Shown: piece by piece, positions 1-8,366 of the stretch
Layout of the letters: every line of letters starts with the position of its first letter
Position numbering within the stretch: position 1 is the first letter of the stretch
NCBI RefSeq assembly: GCF_013409365.1
Contig: NZ_JACCBA010000001.1
Coordinates: 5,208,001-5,272,000 of the forward strand
Length of the DNA stretch: 64,000 bases
DNA from: Actinomadura luteofluorescens
GTDB taxonomy: Bacteria; Actinomycetota; Actinomycetes; Streptosporangiales; Streptosporangiaceae
Direction of reading: 5' to 3'
Position numbers and translations under genes: made by a program
Notes under the pieces: model-generated
What the model saw: the letters and a program-made list of their open reading frames with translations, nothing else
The model's database searches: none
Told to the model about the DNA's origin: nothing

Positions 1-34
1 CGGCGGAGCGCCGGGCGGCGGTGGTCGTCGATGA
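1..34 (+). CDS. 3' end of an upstream gene, possibly a MacA/HlyD-type adaptor (partial)
   Basis: Reading from base 2, the frame gives a Gly-rich tail (GGAPGGGGRR) and stops with TGA at 32-34. That stop overlaps the ATG of the next gene as ATGA, so the two genes are translationally coupled. Gly-rich C-termini are common on HlyD/MacA adaptor proteins, which usually precede this kind of ATPase and permease. The identity is inferred from context alone, because only ten codons are visible. Confidence 0.4.
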   Translation, partial: GGAPGGGGRR

Positions 35-750
35 CGGCGCCGGTACCCGCCCGCGTCCCGCCCGTTCTCGACATCCGGGACGTGACCAAGGTGTACGGGA
101 CGGGCGACACGGCCGTCCACGCCCTGCGGGGCGTCTCGCTGACCGTGGAACGCGGCGACTACGTGGCGATCATGGGCGCGTCGGGCTCGGGCAAGTCGAC
201 GCTGATGAACATCATCGGCTGCCTGGACGTGCCGAGCGCCGGCCGCTGCCTCCTCGACGGCATCGACGTCGTCGGCCTCGGCGAGCGCGGCCTGGCGACC
301 CTGCGCAACCGCCGCATCGGGTTCGTCTTCCAGTCGTTCAACCTGATCCCGCGGATGACCGCGCAGGCCAACGTCGAACTGCCCCTCGCCTACGGCGGGC
401 TCAAGGGCGCCGACCGGCGGCGCCGTGCCCTCGCCGCCCTCCGCGAGGTGGGCCTTGCCGACCGCATCCGGCACGAGCCGAACGAGCTGTCGGGCGGCCA
501 GCAGCAGCGCGTCGCCGTCGCCCGCGCCCTGGTCACCGCGCCGACGCTGCTCCTCGCGGACGAGCCGACCGGCGCGCTCGACAGCGCCTCCACCGCCGAC
601 GTCCTCGGCGTCTTCGACCGGCTCAGCGGCACCGGCCGCACCATCGTCGTGATCACCCACGAGGACGACGTCGCCGCGCACGCCAAGCGGATCGTCCGCC
701 TCGTCGACGGCCGCGTCGTCGAGGACGTCCGCCGGGAGGTGGCCAGGTGA
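31..750 (+). CDS. ABC transporter ATP-binding protein, MacB/LolD type
   Basis: The 239-residue protein is a complete ABC ATPase. It has Walker A GASGSGKST at about residues 49-57, the signature LSGGQQQR near 153-160 and Walker B LLLADEPTG near 172-180, followed by the H-loop ITHE. The VYGTGDTAVHALRGVSL start is typical of the MacB/LolD/FtsE-like family that powers efflux of macrolides, peptides or lipoproteins together with an FtsX-fold permease. It overlaps the upstream gene by ATGA and is followed 43 bp later by that permease, so the three form an operon. The substrate cannot be read from the sequence. Confidence 0.93.
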   Translation: MTAPVPARVPPVLDIRDVTKVYGTGDTAVHALRGVSLTVERGDYVAIMGASGSGKSTLMNIIGCLDVPSAGRCLLDGIDVVGLGERGLATLRNRRIGFVFQSFNLIPRMTAQANVELPLAYGGLKGADRRRRALAALREVGLADRIRHEPNELSGGQQQRVAVARALVTAPTLLLADEPTGALDSASTADVLGVFDRLSGTGRTIVVITHEDDVAAHAKRIVRLVDGRVVEDVRREVAR

Positions 751-793
751 ACCTCACCGGCCTTCGATTCGCCCCGTCCCCGAGGGAGGCCGG

Positions 794-2048
794 GTGAGCG
801 CTCTGGAGATCCTGCGCTTCGCCGTCCGCGGCCTGTCGGCCAACAAGCTGCGCAGCTCCCTCACCACGCTGGGCATCCTCATCGGCGTCGGCGCCGTCAT
901 CCTGCTCGTCGCGGTCGGCAACGGCTCGTCCGAGCAGATCAAGAAGAGCATCCAGCGGCTCGGCGCCGACTCCCTCACCGTCACGCCGTCCACCACGGGC
1001 CGCGGCGGCCCGGGCGGCTTCGGGACGGCGGACCAGGCCTCGGGCCCCCGCACCCAGGCCCGCGACCTCACCGCGGAGGACGCCGAGGCCCTCACCGCCA
1101 CCGGCCAGGGCCCCGTCGGTCAGGAGCGCCTCACCTGTCGCGACCAGCCAGTCCGTCACCGCGGGGTACGCCGGCACGAGCGCGACCATCGGCCAGTTCG
1201 TCGGGACGACCCCGACCTACTTCGCGGCGGCGAACAAGACCCTCGCGTCCGGCACGGCGTTCACCGCCGCCGACGTCGCCGCCGCGCGCAAGACGGTCGT
1301 GCTCGGCAGCACGGTGGCGTCCGACCTGTTCGGACGGGTGAACCCGATCGGCAAGAAGATCGACGTGGGCGGGATCCGCTTCACCGTCACGGGCGTCCTC
1401 AAGGCGACGGGCTCCTCCTCGTCCACCTTCTCCGACCCGGACAGCATCGCCGTCGCGCCGCTCCCGGCCGTCCAGGAGACCCTCACCGGCTACGGCGCGC
1501 TCGACCAGATCATCGTCCAGGCCACCGGCAGCGACACGGTCGGCGCCGCCGAGGCCGAGGTCACCCAGATCCTCGGCCAGCGCCACGACACGGCCTCGTC
1601 GGGTACCGCCGACTTCACGGTCTCCAGCCAGGCGAGCGTCCAGTCGGCCGTCAGCGAGTCGAGCCGGACCTTCACCGTCCTCCTCGGCGCCGTCGCGGCG
1701 ATCAGCCTCCTGGTCGGCGGCATCGGCATCACCAACATCATGCTGGTCACCGTCACCGAACGGACCCGCGAGATCGGCATCCGCAAGGCCATCGGCGCCC
1801 CGCGCGGCGCGATCCTCGGCCAGTTCATCGCGGAGGCCACCGTCCTCAGCCTCACCGGCGGCCTCCTCGGCGTCCTCGCCGGCGTCCTCGGCAGCCTCTT
1901 CACCATCGCCGGCGTCAAGCCCGTCCTGGTGCCCTCGTCGATCGTCCTGGCCCTGGCCGTCTCCGTGGCGATCGGCCTGTTCTTCGGCAGCTACCCCGCC
2001 AACCGCGCCGCCAAGCTCCGCCCCATAGACGCCCTACGCCACAACTGA
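794..2048 (+). pseudogene. MacB/FtsX-type ABC permease, interrupted by a +1 frameshift
   Basis: The GTG at 794 starts a normal MacB N-terminus (SALEILRFAVRGLSANKLRS, first transmembrane helix, then a periplasmic segment). After LTAEDAEALT the reading frame loses family character. The continuation is in the next frame from about 1100 (APSVRSASPVATSQSVTAGY, then GQFVGTTPTYFAA and three C-terminal FtsX helices) and ends at 2048. Joining the frames gives about 417 residues, the usual length. The switch lies in the GC-run at about 1091-1112. It is either a real frameshift inactivating the exporter or a sequencing error in a homopolymeric stretch. All other domains look intact. Confidence 0.85.
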
Positions 2049-2378
2049 CCAAGGACCCCCATGCACCCCCACCAACCCCCGAACACCAAATGCCCCGCAC
2101 TCCCCCAAGAGAGAAATCGCCCCCAGCACTCACCCCAATCCACCGCAAGGCGTCCCGCCCTCCCCTGGCCAACCAACCCCCGAGTACGCCGCCGTCCACC
2201 CGTCTCGCCCAACCCGCCCTCACGAACGCCCCAAACAAAACAGCCAGCAGCGCCACAAACAGAACACACAGCACAGGCCAGGCATACGGACCAGGCAAGA
2301 CAGGCAGGACCGCCAGCGCGTGACCGGCGGGACCGGCAGTGCGGGCGGCGCAGCACGGGCGGTGCGGGACGGGCGACG

Positions 2379-2540
2379 CAGGCCAGACGAGCAGGCCAGA
2401 CGAGCAGGCCAGGACCGGCAGGCCGGGCTGACCGAGCGGGCTGGGCTGACCGAACGGGTCGGGCTAGCTGGCCGGGCGGGCCAGGCGGACCGAACAAGAC
2501 AGGCAGGCCGAACAAGACAGGCAGGCCGAACGGGAATGCG
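2379..2540 (+). repeat. Short degenerate tandem repeats in the gap after the permease
   Basis: The gap 2049-2580 has no convincing gene. From about 2380 it consists of short duplicated units: gcaggccagacga twice, an 18-bp gggctgaccga(g/a)cggg unit twice, and gaacaagacaggcaggcc twice. The first part (2050-2300) is C/A-rich on the plus strand. Open frames across it in both directions translate to low-complexity Pro/Arg/Ala text and are not supported as genes. Confidence 0.6.
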
Positions 2541-2580
2541 GTGTGCGGCGTGAAGGTGCGTTGTGAGTCGGAGGCGGGAT

Positions 2581-3252
2581 ATGCCTGAGAAGCCAAGGGG
2601 GGATGCGGAGCTGCTGGCGAGCTCACCCTTCGATGATGATCTAGATACCGATCTGGCGGCGCGTCCGTCACAAAGGTCTCGTCCAGGGCCGACGCTCTAC
2701 CTCGCGGCCGGAGTAGTCCTGGTCACCGGTTTCCTTGGCGGCGTCCAGGCACACAAGTGGTCCTCGGACGGGTCCTCTGGCCCGTCCGCTGGTGGCTTTG
2801 CCGGAGGGCAGGAGCGAGGACGCACCCGGACCAACGGTTACGGAGGTCCACCCGGGGCCTCGGCGCCCCAAGGAGGCTACGGCGCGAACGGTGGACCCGG
2901 CGGGGCACCGGGCGACGGATCGGGCGGGGCGGCCAACGGCCCGGGGAACGGCCCGGGGAACGGCCCGGGGAACGGCCCGGGGAACGGCCTGGGCAACGGC
3001 CCGGGCAACGGCCCGGGCAACGGTGCGGGAACCGCCGGGACGGTGACCAAGGTCGTCGGCAGCACCCTGTACCTGCGCACCGCCTCCGGCGAGACCGTGA
3101 AGGTCAAGACCACCGGCACGACCAAGATCCGCATTGTCGAGGACGGCAAGCTGCGCGACCTCGGGGCCGGCGCGACCGTCGTGGTCCAAGGCTCCACGGG
3201 CCAGGACGGCGCCCTGACCGCGACCAGCGTGAACGAAGGCTCCGGTCGCTGA
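2581..3252 (+). CDS. Single-pass membrane protein with Gly/Asn repeats and a DUF5666-like C-terminal domain
   Basis: The 223-residue protein starts at ATG 2581, preceded by a good GGAGG at 2570-2574; an upstream GTG at 2563 is less likely. A cytosolic acidic N-terminus (1-36) is followed by one transmembrane helix (about 38-57), a Gly-rich extracellular linker with an NGPG tetrapeptide repeated about eight times (12-bp DNA repeat, 2935-3030), and a final beta-rich domain of about 70 residues. The last part (GTVTKVVGSTLYLRT, then VVVQGST) resembles the small beta-barrel DUF5666 proteins. It lies between an efflux operon and a lipoprotein gene, and the same trio recurs in actinomycetes. Function is unknown. 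Confidence 0.75.
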   Translation: MPEKPRGDAELLASSPFDDDLDTDLAARPSQRSRPGPTLYLAAGVVLVTGFLGGVQAHKWSSDGSSGPSAGGFAGGQERGRTRTNGYGGPPGASAPQGGYGANGGPGGAPGDGSGGAANGPGNGPGNGPGNGPGNGLGNGPGNGPGNGAGTAGTVTKVVGSTLYLRTASGETVKVKTTGTTKIRIVEDGKLRDLGAGATVVVQGSTGQDGALTATSVNEGSGR

Positions 3253-3301
3253 TCGTCCACCCCCCGCCCCGTCGACAGATCGAAGAGGGAGAAACACCTC
3301 A

Positions 3302-3754
3302 ATGGGCAACACACGCGCGTTCCGGATGCTCGGCCTCCTGACCATCGGAGGGGTGGTCCTCCTGAGCACGGCCTGCGGAAACGGTGACAGTGCCGCAGGC
3401 CCGGACAAGACCGCCAGGGCCGACCCCATGGCCTCGTTCCGCGCCTGCCTCAAGAAGCAGGGCTTCGATCTCCCGCAGGGCAACGCCCCGGGCGGCGCAC
3501 CACCATCTGGCCGCCTGTCGAACCGCCCGACCGACGCCCCGACAACCCGTCCAAGCGCCGACCCAGGAGCCGGACGCCCCACAGGCCGACCAGGCGGCCC
3601 TCCGGCCGGCGGCCGACCCTCCGGCGCCCCCAGCAACCGCCCCACAAGATCCGCAGCAGAGCAGAAAGCCATGCAAACCTGCGCCTCCCTAGCCCCCCAG
3701 CGCGCCCCCGGCCAAGCCCGACCCACACCCCCACACGAGTCCAGCAGCAACTGA
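3302..3754 (+). CDS. Small secreted lipoprotein, Pro/Gly-rich
   Basis: The 150-residue product begins with a lipoprotein signal peptide ending in a lipobox (LLSTAC, Cys about 25). A strong ribosome site, agggagaaa, precedes the ATG. After the lipid-anchored Cys come a short conserved segment FRACLKKQGF, a long Pro/Gly/Arg-rich low-complexity stretch, and a second short segment AMQTCASLAP. The paired Cys in FRAC and QTC may form a disulfide. Such lipoproteins often accompany MacB-type exporters in actinomycetes; I infer an accessory role at the membrane surface. The last 30 residues are unstructured. Confidence 0.75.
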   Translation: MGNTRAFRMLGLLTIGGVVLLSTACGNGDSAAGPDKTARADPMASFRACLKKQGFDLPQGNAPGGAPPSGRLSNRPTDAPTTRPSADPGAGRPTGRPGGPPAGGRPSGAPSNRPTRSAAEQKAMQTCASLAPQRAPGQARPTPPHESSSN

Positions 3755-4030
3755 CAGAGGTGATACGGGCGAGTACCTCCCGCCAAGGCCCGAACCACGC
3801 CCCACGCGAGCTGAGCAGGCGAGCACCTCCGGTCGGGCCCGAACTACAGCCCCGCGCCAGCCCAACGGCAACCGGCAGAGGTGGTGCAGGCGAGTACCTC
3901 CCGCCAAGGCCCGAACCACGCCCCACGCGAGCTGAGCAGGCGAGCACCTCCGGTCAGGCCCGAACCACAACCGCACACCAGCCCAACGGCCTGACTGAGG
4001 TGAGCAGGCGAGCACCTCCCGCCAAGGCCT
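3755..4030 (+). repeat. Minisatellite, about 121-bp tandem unit with internal half-unit
   Basis: Two full copies (from 3755 and 3876) and part of a third (from about 3995) share a 121-bp period. Inside, a half-unit core gcgag(t/c)acctcc followed by cgccaagg or ggtcgggc occurs five times, near 3770, 3819, 3890, 3940 and 4009. It follows directly after the lipoprotein stop codon and has no coding pattern. The remaining gap to 4303 is featureless to my eye. Confidence 0.8.
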
Positions 4031-4303
4031 GATTCGGCCGCTGACTCACCCCACATCCCCGAGGCGGCAGCGAAGCTCCTGACCGCCAGCCGCCTCCGGC
4101 GCCTCGACCAACGACCCCACGAGAGCCACGGCAGAGCTCAAGACCATGTAGGCCTGCGCCTCCCCGGCCCCAAAGGGCCCGATCACCTCCAGCCTGGCGG
4201 CCGAAGGGTTGATCTTCGCATCCTGTTTCTGCAGGTAAAGGCGACGAGCTCTAGCTGGTCGACCTCAAGGCGGTGTGTTGCGCTCGCTTACTCGAAGGCA
4301 GGC

Positions 4304-5791
4304 TCAGGCTGGGGTGGGTGGGGCTTGTTTTGGTTTACGCGGGACGGTGAAGACGGGAACCAGAGCCACCACCAGAAGCACTGCCGTCCACCAGAAGGTG
4401 TTGGTGAAGGCGTTCGCCAGAAGGGACGGTGTTTCCGCTGCGCGGTGTGCAGCCGCCTCGTCCAGGCTGCCGGATGCGCCGGGGATCTCGTTGCGGATCC
4501 CGATCTGCAGGATGACCGCCGTCACCGCCGTGCCGAACGAACTGCCGATGCGGATCAGGATGTTCGCGCCGGTGGTCGCGGCCGGCACCGCTTCGCGGGG
4601 CAGGCCCTGGTAGGCCATGGCCATCAGGGGCGGCGCGATCATGCCGTGGCCGAGCCCGACGACGAGCATCGCGGCCATGATCGTGGCGCGTCCCGTGTCG
4701 GGGGAGAGGGTGGTGAGGGCCACGGTCCCGGCGAGGACGCAGAGGATACCGCCGATCACGAGCCACCGTCCGCCGAAGCGGTCGCCGAGCCGTCCCGATA
4801 CCGTCATGGTGGCCATCGCGCCGAGCCCCATCGGGGCCAGCAGCCAGCCCGCGTCCAGGGCGGACTCCCCGCGGACGATCCCCGCGAACAGCGGAACGAG
4901 GATCATCAGGCCGAACATCGCGGCGCTGTAGAGGAAGAAGCCGCCCGTCGCGGCGATGAAGGCCCGGGTGCTGAGGCGGCGGAGGTCGACGAGGGCGCTG
5001 TCGCCCCTGCGGAACGCGTGCGCCGCGAACGCCGCGACGAGGACGCCGCCGGCGATCGCGGTGATGAGGAAGCGTCCGCTGGTCAGCTGCCTCCCGTTGC
5101 CGGCCTCCGACAGCGCGTACACCAGAGCCGCCAGGCCGGGGGACAAAAGCAGCATGCCGATGACGTCCAGCCGGGCGTCCGCGCTGCGCTCATCGTCGCG
5201 GGGCAGCATGCGCAGGGCGGCGAGCAGCGCGAGTGCGCAGAACGGGACGTTCACGAAGAACATCCACCGCCAGCTCAGGTTGTCGACGATCACGCCGCCG
5301 AGCAGCGGGCCCAGGACCGGGGCCAGCATCGCGGGTACCGAGACGATGCTCATCACGCGCCCCATCCGCTCGGGGCCGGCCTCCCGGACGAGCATCGTCT
5401 GCCCGACGGGCATCAGCGTGCCGCCGCCGAACCCCTGCAGGACGCGGAACGCGATCAGTGAGGGCACCGACCAGGCGAGCCCGCACAGCAGTGACCCGCC
5501 GATGAACAGCCCGAGCGAGACGAGCCACATCGTCCGGGCCCCGAACCGCCGCACCGACCACGCGGTCAGCGGGATCGCCATCGAGAGGGCGAGGGTGTAG
5601 CCGGTCACGACCCACTGGATGGTCGAGAGCGAGGTGCCGAAGTCCCGGCCGAGGGCGGTGATCGCGACGTTGACGATCGTGCTGTCGAGGACCGTCATGA
5701 TCGCGCCGAGAACCACGACTACCGCGAGATTGCGCAGGTGCGGATCGATGGGCGCCTTCTGGACGGGCGGTGCGGTGCCTGCCGTGGTCAT
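4304..5791 (-). CDS. MFS drug efflux transporter, DHA2 (EmrB/QacA, 14-TM) family
   Basis: The protein is 495 residues when started at the ATG at 5791, which has GAAGGAGA just upstream; the frame is open further up but lacks a ribosome site. It shows the DHA2 signatures: motif D1 region LDSTIVNVAITALGRDF, the motif A-like loop after TM2, motif C with GPLLGGVIVDNLSWRW, and about 14 hydrophobic segments. DHA2 proteins are proton antiporters exporting cationic drugs or antibiotics. It is divergently transcribed from a TetR gene 102 bp away, with palindromes between them, so substrate-induced derepression is likely. The substrate is unknown. Confidence 0.92.
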   Translation of the reverse strand: MTTAGTAPPVQKAPIDPHLRNLAVVVVLGAIMTVLDSTIVNVAITALGRDFGTSLSTIQWVVTGYTLALSMAIPLTAWSVRRFGARTMWLVSLGLFIGGSLLCGLAWSVPSLIAFRVLQGFGGGTLMPVGQTMLVREAGPERMGRVMSIVSVPAMLAPVLGPLLGGVIVDNLSWRWMFFVNVPFCALALLAALRMLPRDDERSADARLDVIGMLLLSPGLAALVYALSEAGNGRQLTSGRFLITAIAGGVLVAAFAAHAFRRGDSALVDLRRLSTRAFIAATGGFFLYSAAMFGLMILVPLFAGIVRGESALDAGWLLAPMGLGAMATMTVSGRLGDRFGGRWLVIGGILCVLAGTVALTTLSPDTGRATIMAAMLVVGLGHGMIAPPLMAMAYQGLPREAVPAATTGANILIRIGSSFGTAVTAVILQIGIRNEIPGASGSLDEAAAHRAAETPSLLANAFTNTFWWTAVLLVVALVPVFTVPRKPKQAPPTPA

Positions 5792-5893
5792 CCCGTCTCC
5801 TTCGGTTTCCGTACGCCGTATCGGTAACACCATACAGCGTAGCGCCCCATCCGTACATCGTATCGATACGGCGTCTCGCGTACGATCTCTGTT
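5792..5893. promoter_or_regulatory. Divergent promoter region with TetR-type operator palindromes
   Basis: The spacer between the MFS and TetR genes contains a perfect 12-bp palindrome, cgtatcgatacg, at 5859-5870. It also contains an inverted pair gccgtatcg (5815-5823) and cgatacggc (5864-5872). Half-sites related to cgtac/gta recur between them (tacagcgta, ccgtacatcgta). This is what is expected for a TetR regulator controlling its own gene and the divergent transporter. Confidence 0.7.
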
Positions 5894-6586
5894 GTGGCGG
5901 CAACACCGAGGTCAGGCGATGTGTGGACGCGTCCGCGCGGCGGGCGCCGGCCGAAGCTGACACGCGAGGCGATCGTGGAAGCGGCGATCAAGCTGGCGGA
6001 CGCGGAGGGCCTGGACGCGGTGTCCATCCGCCGCATCGCGAGCGAACTGGGCGTCCGGGCGATGAGCCTCTACACCCACATCGACGCGAAGGAAGACCTC
6101 CTCGACCTCATGTACGACGAGGTCGCCGAAGAGGTGCTGGTCCAGGGAACGCTGCCGGACGACTGGCGCGAGGCGATGATGGAGATCGCCCGAAAGGAGC
6201 GCGAGGCAGGGCTCAGGCACCCGTGGATGCTGCAAGTCGCAGGGCGTTCCATACGCATCGGGCCCAACGGCCTGCGCCACATAGAGCAGTCCATGGCAGC
6301 CGCCGCTCGACTCACCGACGACCCGGAAGGCATGCTGGCCATCGTCAAGACGGTCGACCACTACATGCTGGGCTTCATCACGATGGAGCGGCAGGCGGCC
6401 GACGCCGCCCCGCAGCACGTACAGACGACCCCCTTGGAACAGTCGTACGTACAGCTACTGGTGGAACGAGGCGAGCTTCCCCACCTCAAGCCCTTCTTGG
6501 AGACGAGCTTCTACCGCAACGACAGCTTCGACCTCGGGCTCAAGTGGCTGCTGGACGGCATCGAACACGAATACCGAGGGAAGTAG
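5894..6586 (+). CDS. TetR/AcrR family repressor with a TetR-type C-terminal domain
   Basis: The 230-residue protein starts at GTG 5894. An Arg-rich tail is followed by the TetR HTH at about residues 22-68 (TREAIVEAAIKLADAEG, then IRRIASELGVRAMSLYTHID), the YTHI variant seen in the TetR_C subgroup that controls efflux pumps. The C-terminal ligand domain is helical and complete. Divergence from the DHA2 transporter and the shared palindromic spacer indicate that it represses that pump and itself until a ligand binds. Confidence 0.92.
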   Translation: MAATPRSGDVWTRPRGGRRPKLTREAIVEAAIKLADAEGLDAVSIRRIASELGVRAMSLYTHIDAKEDLLDLMYDEVAEEVLVQGTLPDDWREAMMEIARKEREAGLRHPWMLQVAGRSIRIGPNGLRHIEQSMAAAARLTDDPEGMLAIVKTVDHYMLGFITMERQAADAAPQHVQTTPLEQSYVQLLVERGELPHLKPFLETSFYRNDSFDLGLKWLLDGIEHEYRGK

Positions 6587-6654
6587 CCCTCGACCATCAT
6601 GTCGACGTAGCGTAGGCGGCGGCGTACGTGCCGCTACGACGAGACGGGGACCGG

Positions 6655-8160
6655 GTGCGGGCAGCGAGACTCATCAGCGTGGCTACTGTGCTGGTCCTGG
6701 CGACGGCCACCGGCTGCGACAGCGGTGAAAAGGGCACGAGCCAGGCCGCGAGCGTCCCCACGGGCCTCGGGCAGTTCTACGGTCAGAAACCGTCCTGGAA
6801 GGGCTGTCGCAGCGGGTTCGAGTGCGCGACCGTACAGGTCCCCTTGGACTACACCAAGCCGTCCGGCGAGAAGGTCGACATCTCGCTCATCCGGCTCCCG
6901 GCCGAAGACAAGTCCGAACGGATCGGCTCCCTGCTCACCAACCCTGGGGGGCCCGGCGGTTCCGGAGTCGACTTCGTCCGCCAGGCGGCCCGCACCTTCG
7001 GGAACGACCTGCGCCGCCGCTTCGACATCGTCGGCTTCGACCCGCGTGGGGTGGCGTCCAGCGCTCCCGTCAGCTGCAACACCGGACCCCAGCTGGACGA
7101 GTTCTTCGCCACCGACGCCTCCCCGGACGACCCGAACGAGACCAACAAGCTGGGCAGCGAAAGCAAGGCCTTCGCACAACGTTGCAAGGCCAAGGCCGAC
7201 GCGGAGCTGCCCTACGTCGGCACGGTCAACGCCGCCCGCGACATGGACGTCCTACGCGCTGCCTTGGGCGACCAGAAGCTCACCTACTACGGCGCCTCCT
7301 ACGGCACGTACCTTGGCGCCTTCTACGCCGAGCAGTTCCCCAAAAACGTCCGAGCCCTCGTCCTGGACGGCGCCGTCGACCCGAAGCTGTCGTCCACCGA
7401 CCTCCTGATCGAGCAGGCGAAGGGCTTCGAGACGGCCCTGCGCGCCTTCGCCGACGACTGCGTGAAATCGGGTGGCTGCCCCTTCGGCAGCACCTCGGAC
7501 GCAGTCGTCGCCAAGGTCTCCGCCTTCCTCACGTCCACGGACAAGAAGCCCCTCACCAACACGCGCGACTCCCGCAAGGTCACGGAGTCCCTAGCCGTCA
7601 TGGGCATCGCCCGGGCCCTCTACGTCAAGGAGTACTGGCCCGTCCTGCGCCAGGCCCTCACCCAGGCGATGCAGAAGGGCGACGGCACCCTCCTCATAGC
7701 TCTCGCGGACGAGATGGTCGAACGCAAGGCCAACGGCACCTACAGCAACCAGACCGACGCCAACATGGCCGTCAACTGCGTCGACAAGCCCAACCCGCCG
7801 AATCTCGCCGCCTACGGCAAGGCCGCCGAGCAGGCCAAGAAGGTCGCCCCCCGCTTCGGACCGTTCGTCGTCTGGGGCGGCCTCCCGTGCGTTTACTGGC
7901 CCGCCCAGACCGAACAGGCACCCAAGCCCATCACCGCCGAGGGCGCCGCGCCCATCGTCGTCATCGGAACCATCCGCGACCCCGCCACTCCCTACAAGTG
8001 GGCCCAGAACCTTGCCGGCCAGCTCTCCAGCGGCGTCCTCCTCACCTTCGACGGCGACGGCCACACGGCCTACCTCCAGGGGAACTCCTGCATCACCAAG
8101 GCCACCGACGACTACCTGATCAACGCCGACCCGCCCAAGAACGGGACCACCTGCCGCTGA
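6655..8160 (+). CDS. Secreted lipoprotein alpha/beta hydrolase, tripeptidyl aminopeptidase-like (TAP)
   Basis: Starting at GTG 6655 gives a compact lipoprotein signal ending TATGC; an in-frame GTG at 6628 would add nine residues. The mature protein is a serine hydrolase of the SlpD/SlpE/TAP group. It has the oxyanion loop GGPGGSG, the nucleophile elbow GASYGTYLG, and a C-terminal TAP-like region with the catalytic His in DGDGHTAYLQGNSC. Such enzymes remove N-terminal tripeptides or short peptides outside the cell. It stands alone between the TetR gene and tRNA-Thr. The lipobox -3 position is Ala rather than Leu, so lipidation is likely but not certain. Confidence 0.9.
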   Translation: MRAARLISVATVLVLATATGCDSGEKGTSQAASVPTGLGQFYGQKPSWKGCRSGFECATVQVPLDYTKPSGEKVDISLIRLPAEDKSERIGSLLTNPGGPGGSGVDFVRQAARTFGNDLRRRFDIVGFDPRGVASSAPVSCNTGPQLDEFFATDASPDDPNETNKLGSESKAFAQRCKAKADAELPYVGTVNAARDMDVLRAALGDQKLTYYGASYGTYLGAFYAEQFPKNVRALVLDGAVDPKLSSTDLLIEQAKGFETALRAFADDCVKSGGCPFGSTSDAVVAKVSAFLTSTDKKPLTNTRDSRKVTESLAVMGIARALYVKEYWPVLRQALTQAMQKGDGTLLIALADEMVERKANGTYSNQTDANMAVNCVDKPNPPNLAAYGKAAEQAKKVAPRFGPFVVWGGLPCVYWPAQTEQAPKPITAEGAAPIVVIGTIRDPATPYKWAQNLAGQLSSGVLLTFDGDGHTAYLQGNSCITKATDDYLINADPPKNGTTCR

Positions 8161-8225
8161 ATAACCAGTGCACACCCACCCCCCGACACCCGGTAGACTT
8201 CATCCCGCCGTGCCCCGCACGGCGC

Positions 8226-8301
8226 GCCGCCTTAGCTCAGTCGGCAGAGCGATTCACTCGTAATGAATAGGTCATCGGTTCGATTCCGATAGGCGGCTCC
8301 A
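8226..8301 (+). tRNA. tRNA-Thr (anticodon CGT), CCA encoded
   Basis: The acceptor stem GCCGCCT (8226-8232) pairs with AGGCGGC (8291-8297). The D arm GCTC/GAGC, anticodon stem ATTCA/TGAAT with loop CTCGTAA, and T arm ATCGG-TTCGATT-CCGAT are all present, and CCA is encoded at 8299-8301. The anticodon CGT reads ACG. The gene is intact even though an integrase remnant lies 65 bp downstream, as expected when an element integrates at the 3' end and restores the tRNA. Confidence 0.97.
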
Positions 8302-8308
8302 CCTCAGA

Positions 8309-8340
8309 GGCCCATCGCGACCACCCGCGATGGGCCTTCT
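8309..8340 (+). terminator. Intrinsic terminator after tRNA-Thr
   Basis: An 11-bp perfect stem (ggcccatcgcg at 8309-8319 with cgcgatgggcc at 8326-8336) has a 6-nt loop and is followed by ttct. It starts eight bases after the tRNA CCA end. Confidence 0.8.
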
Positions 8341-8366
8341 GCATGATTGCCTGACACATCGCCTGA

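Noticed and set aside
1991..2671. Long minus-strand ORF after the permease
   Set aside because: It translates the short tandem repeats as low-complexity Pro/Ala/Arg text, overlaps the permease end and lacks a ribosome site.
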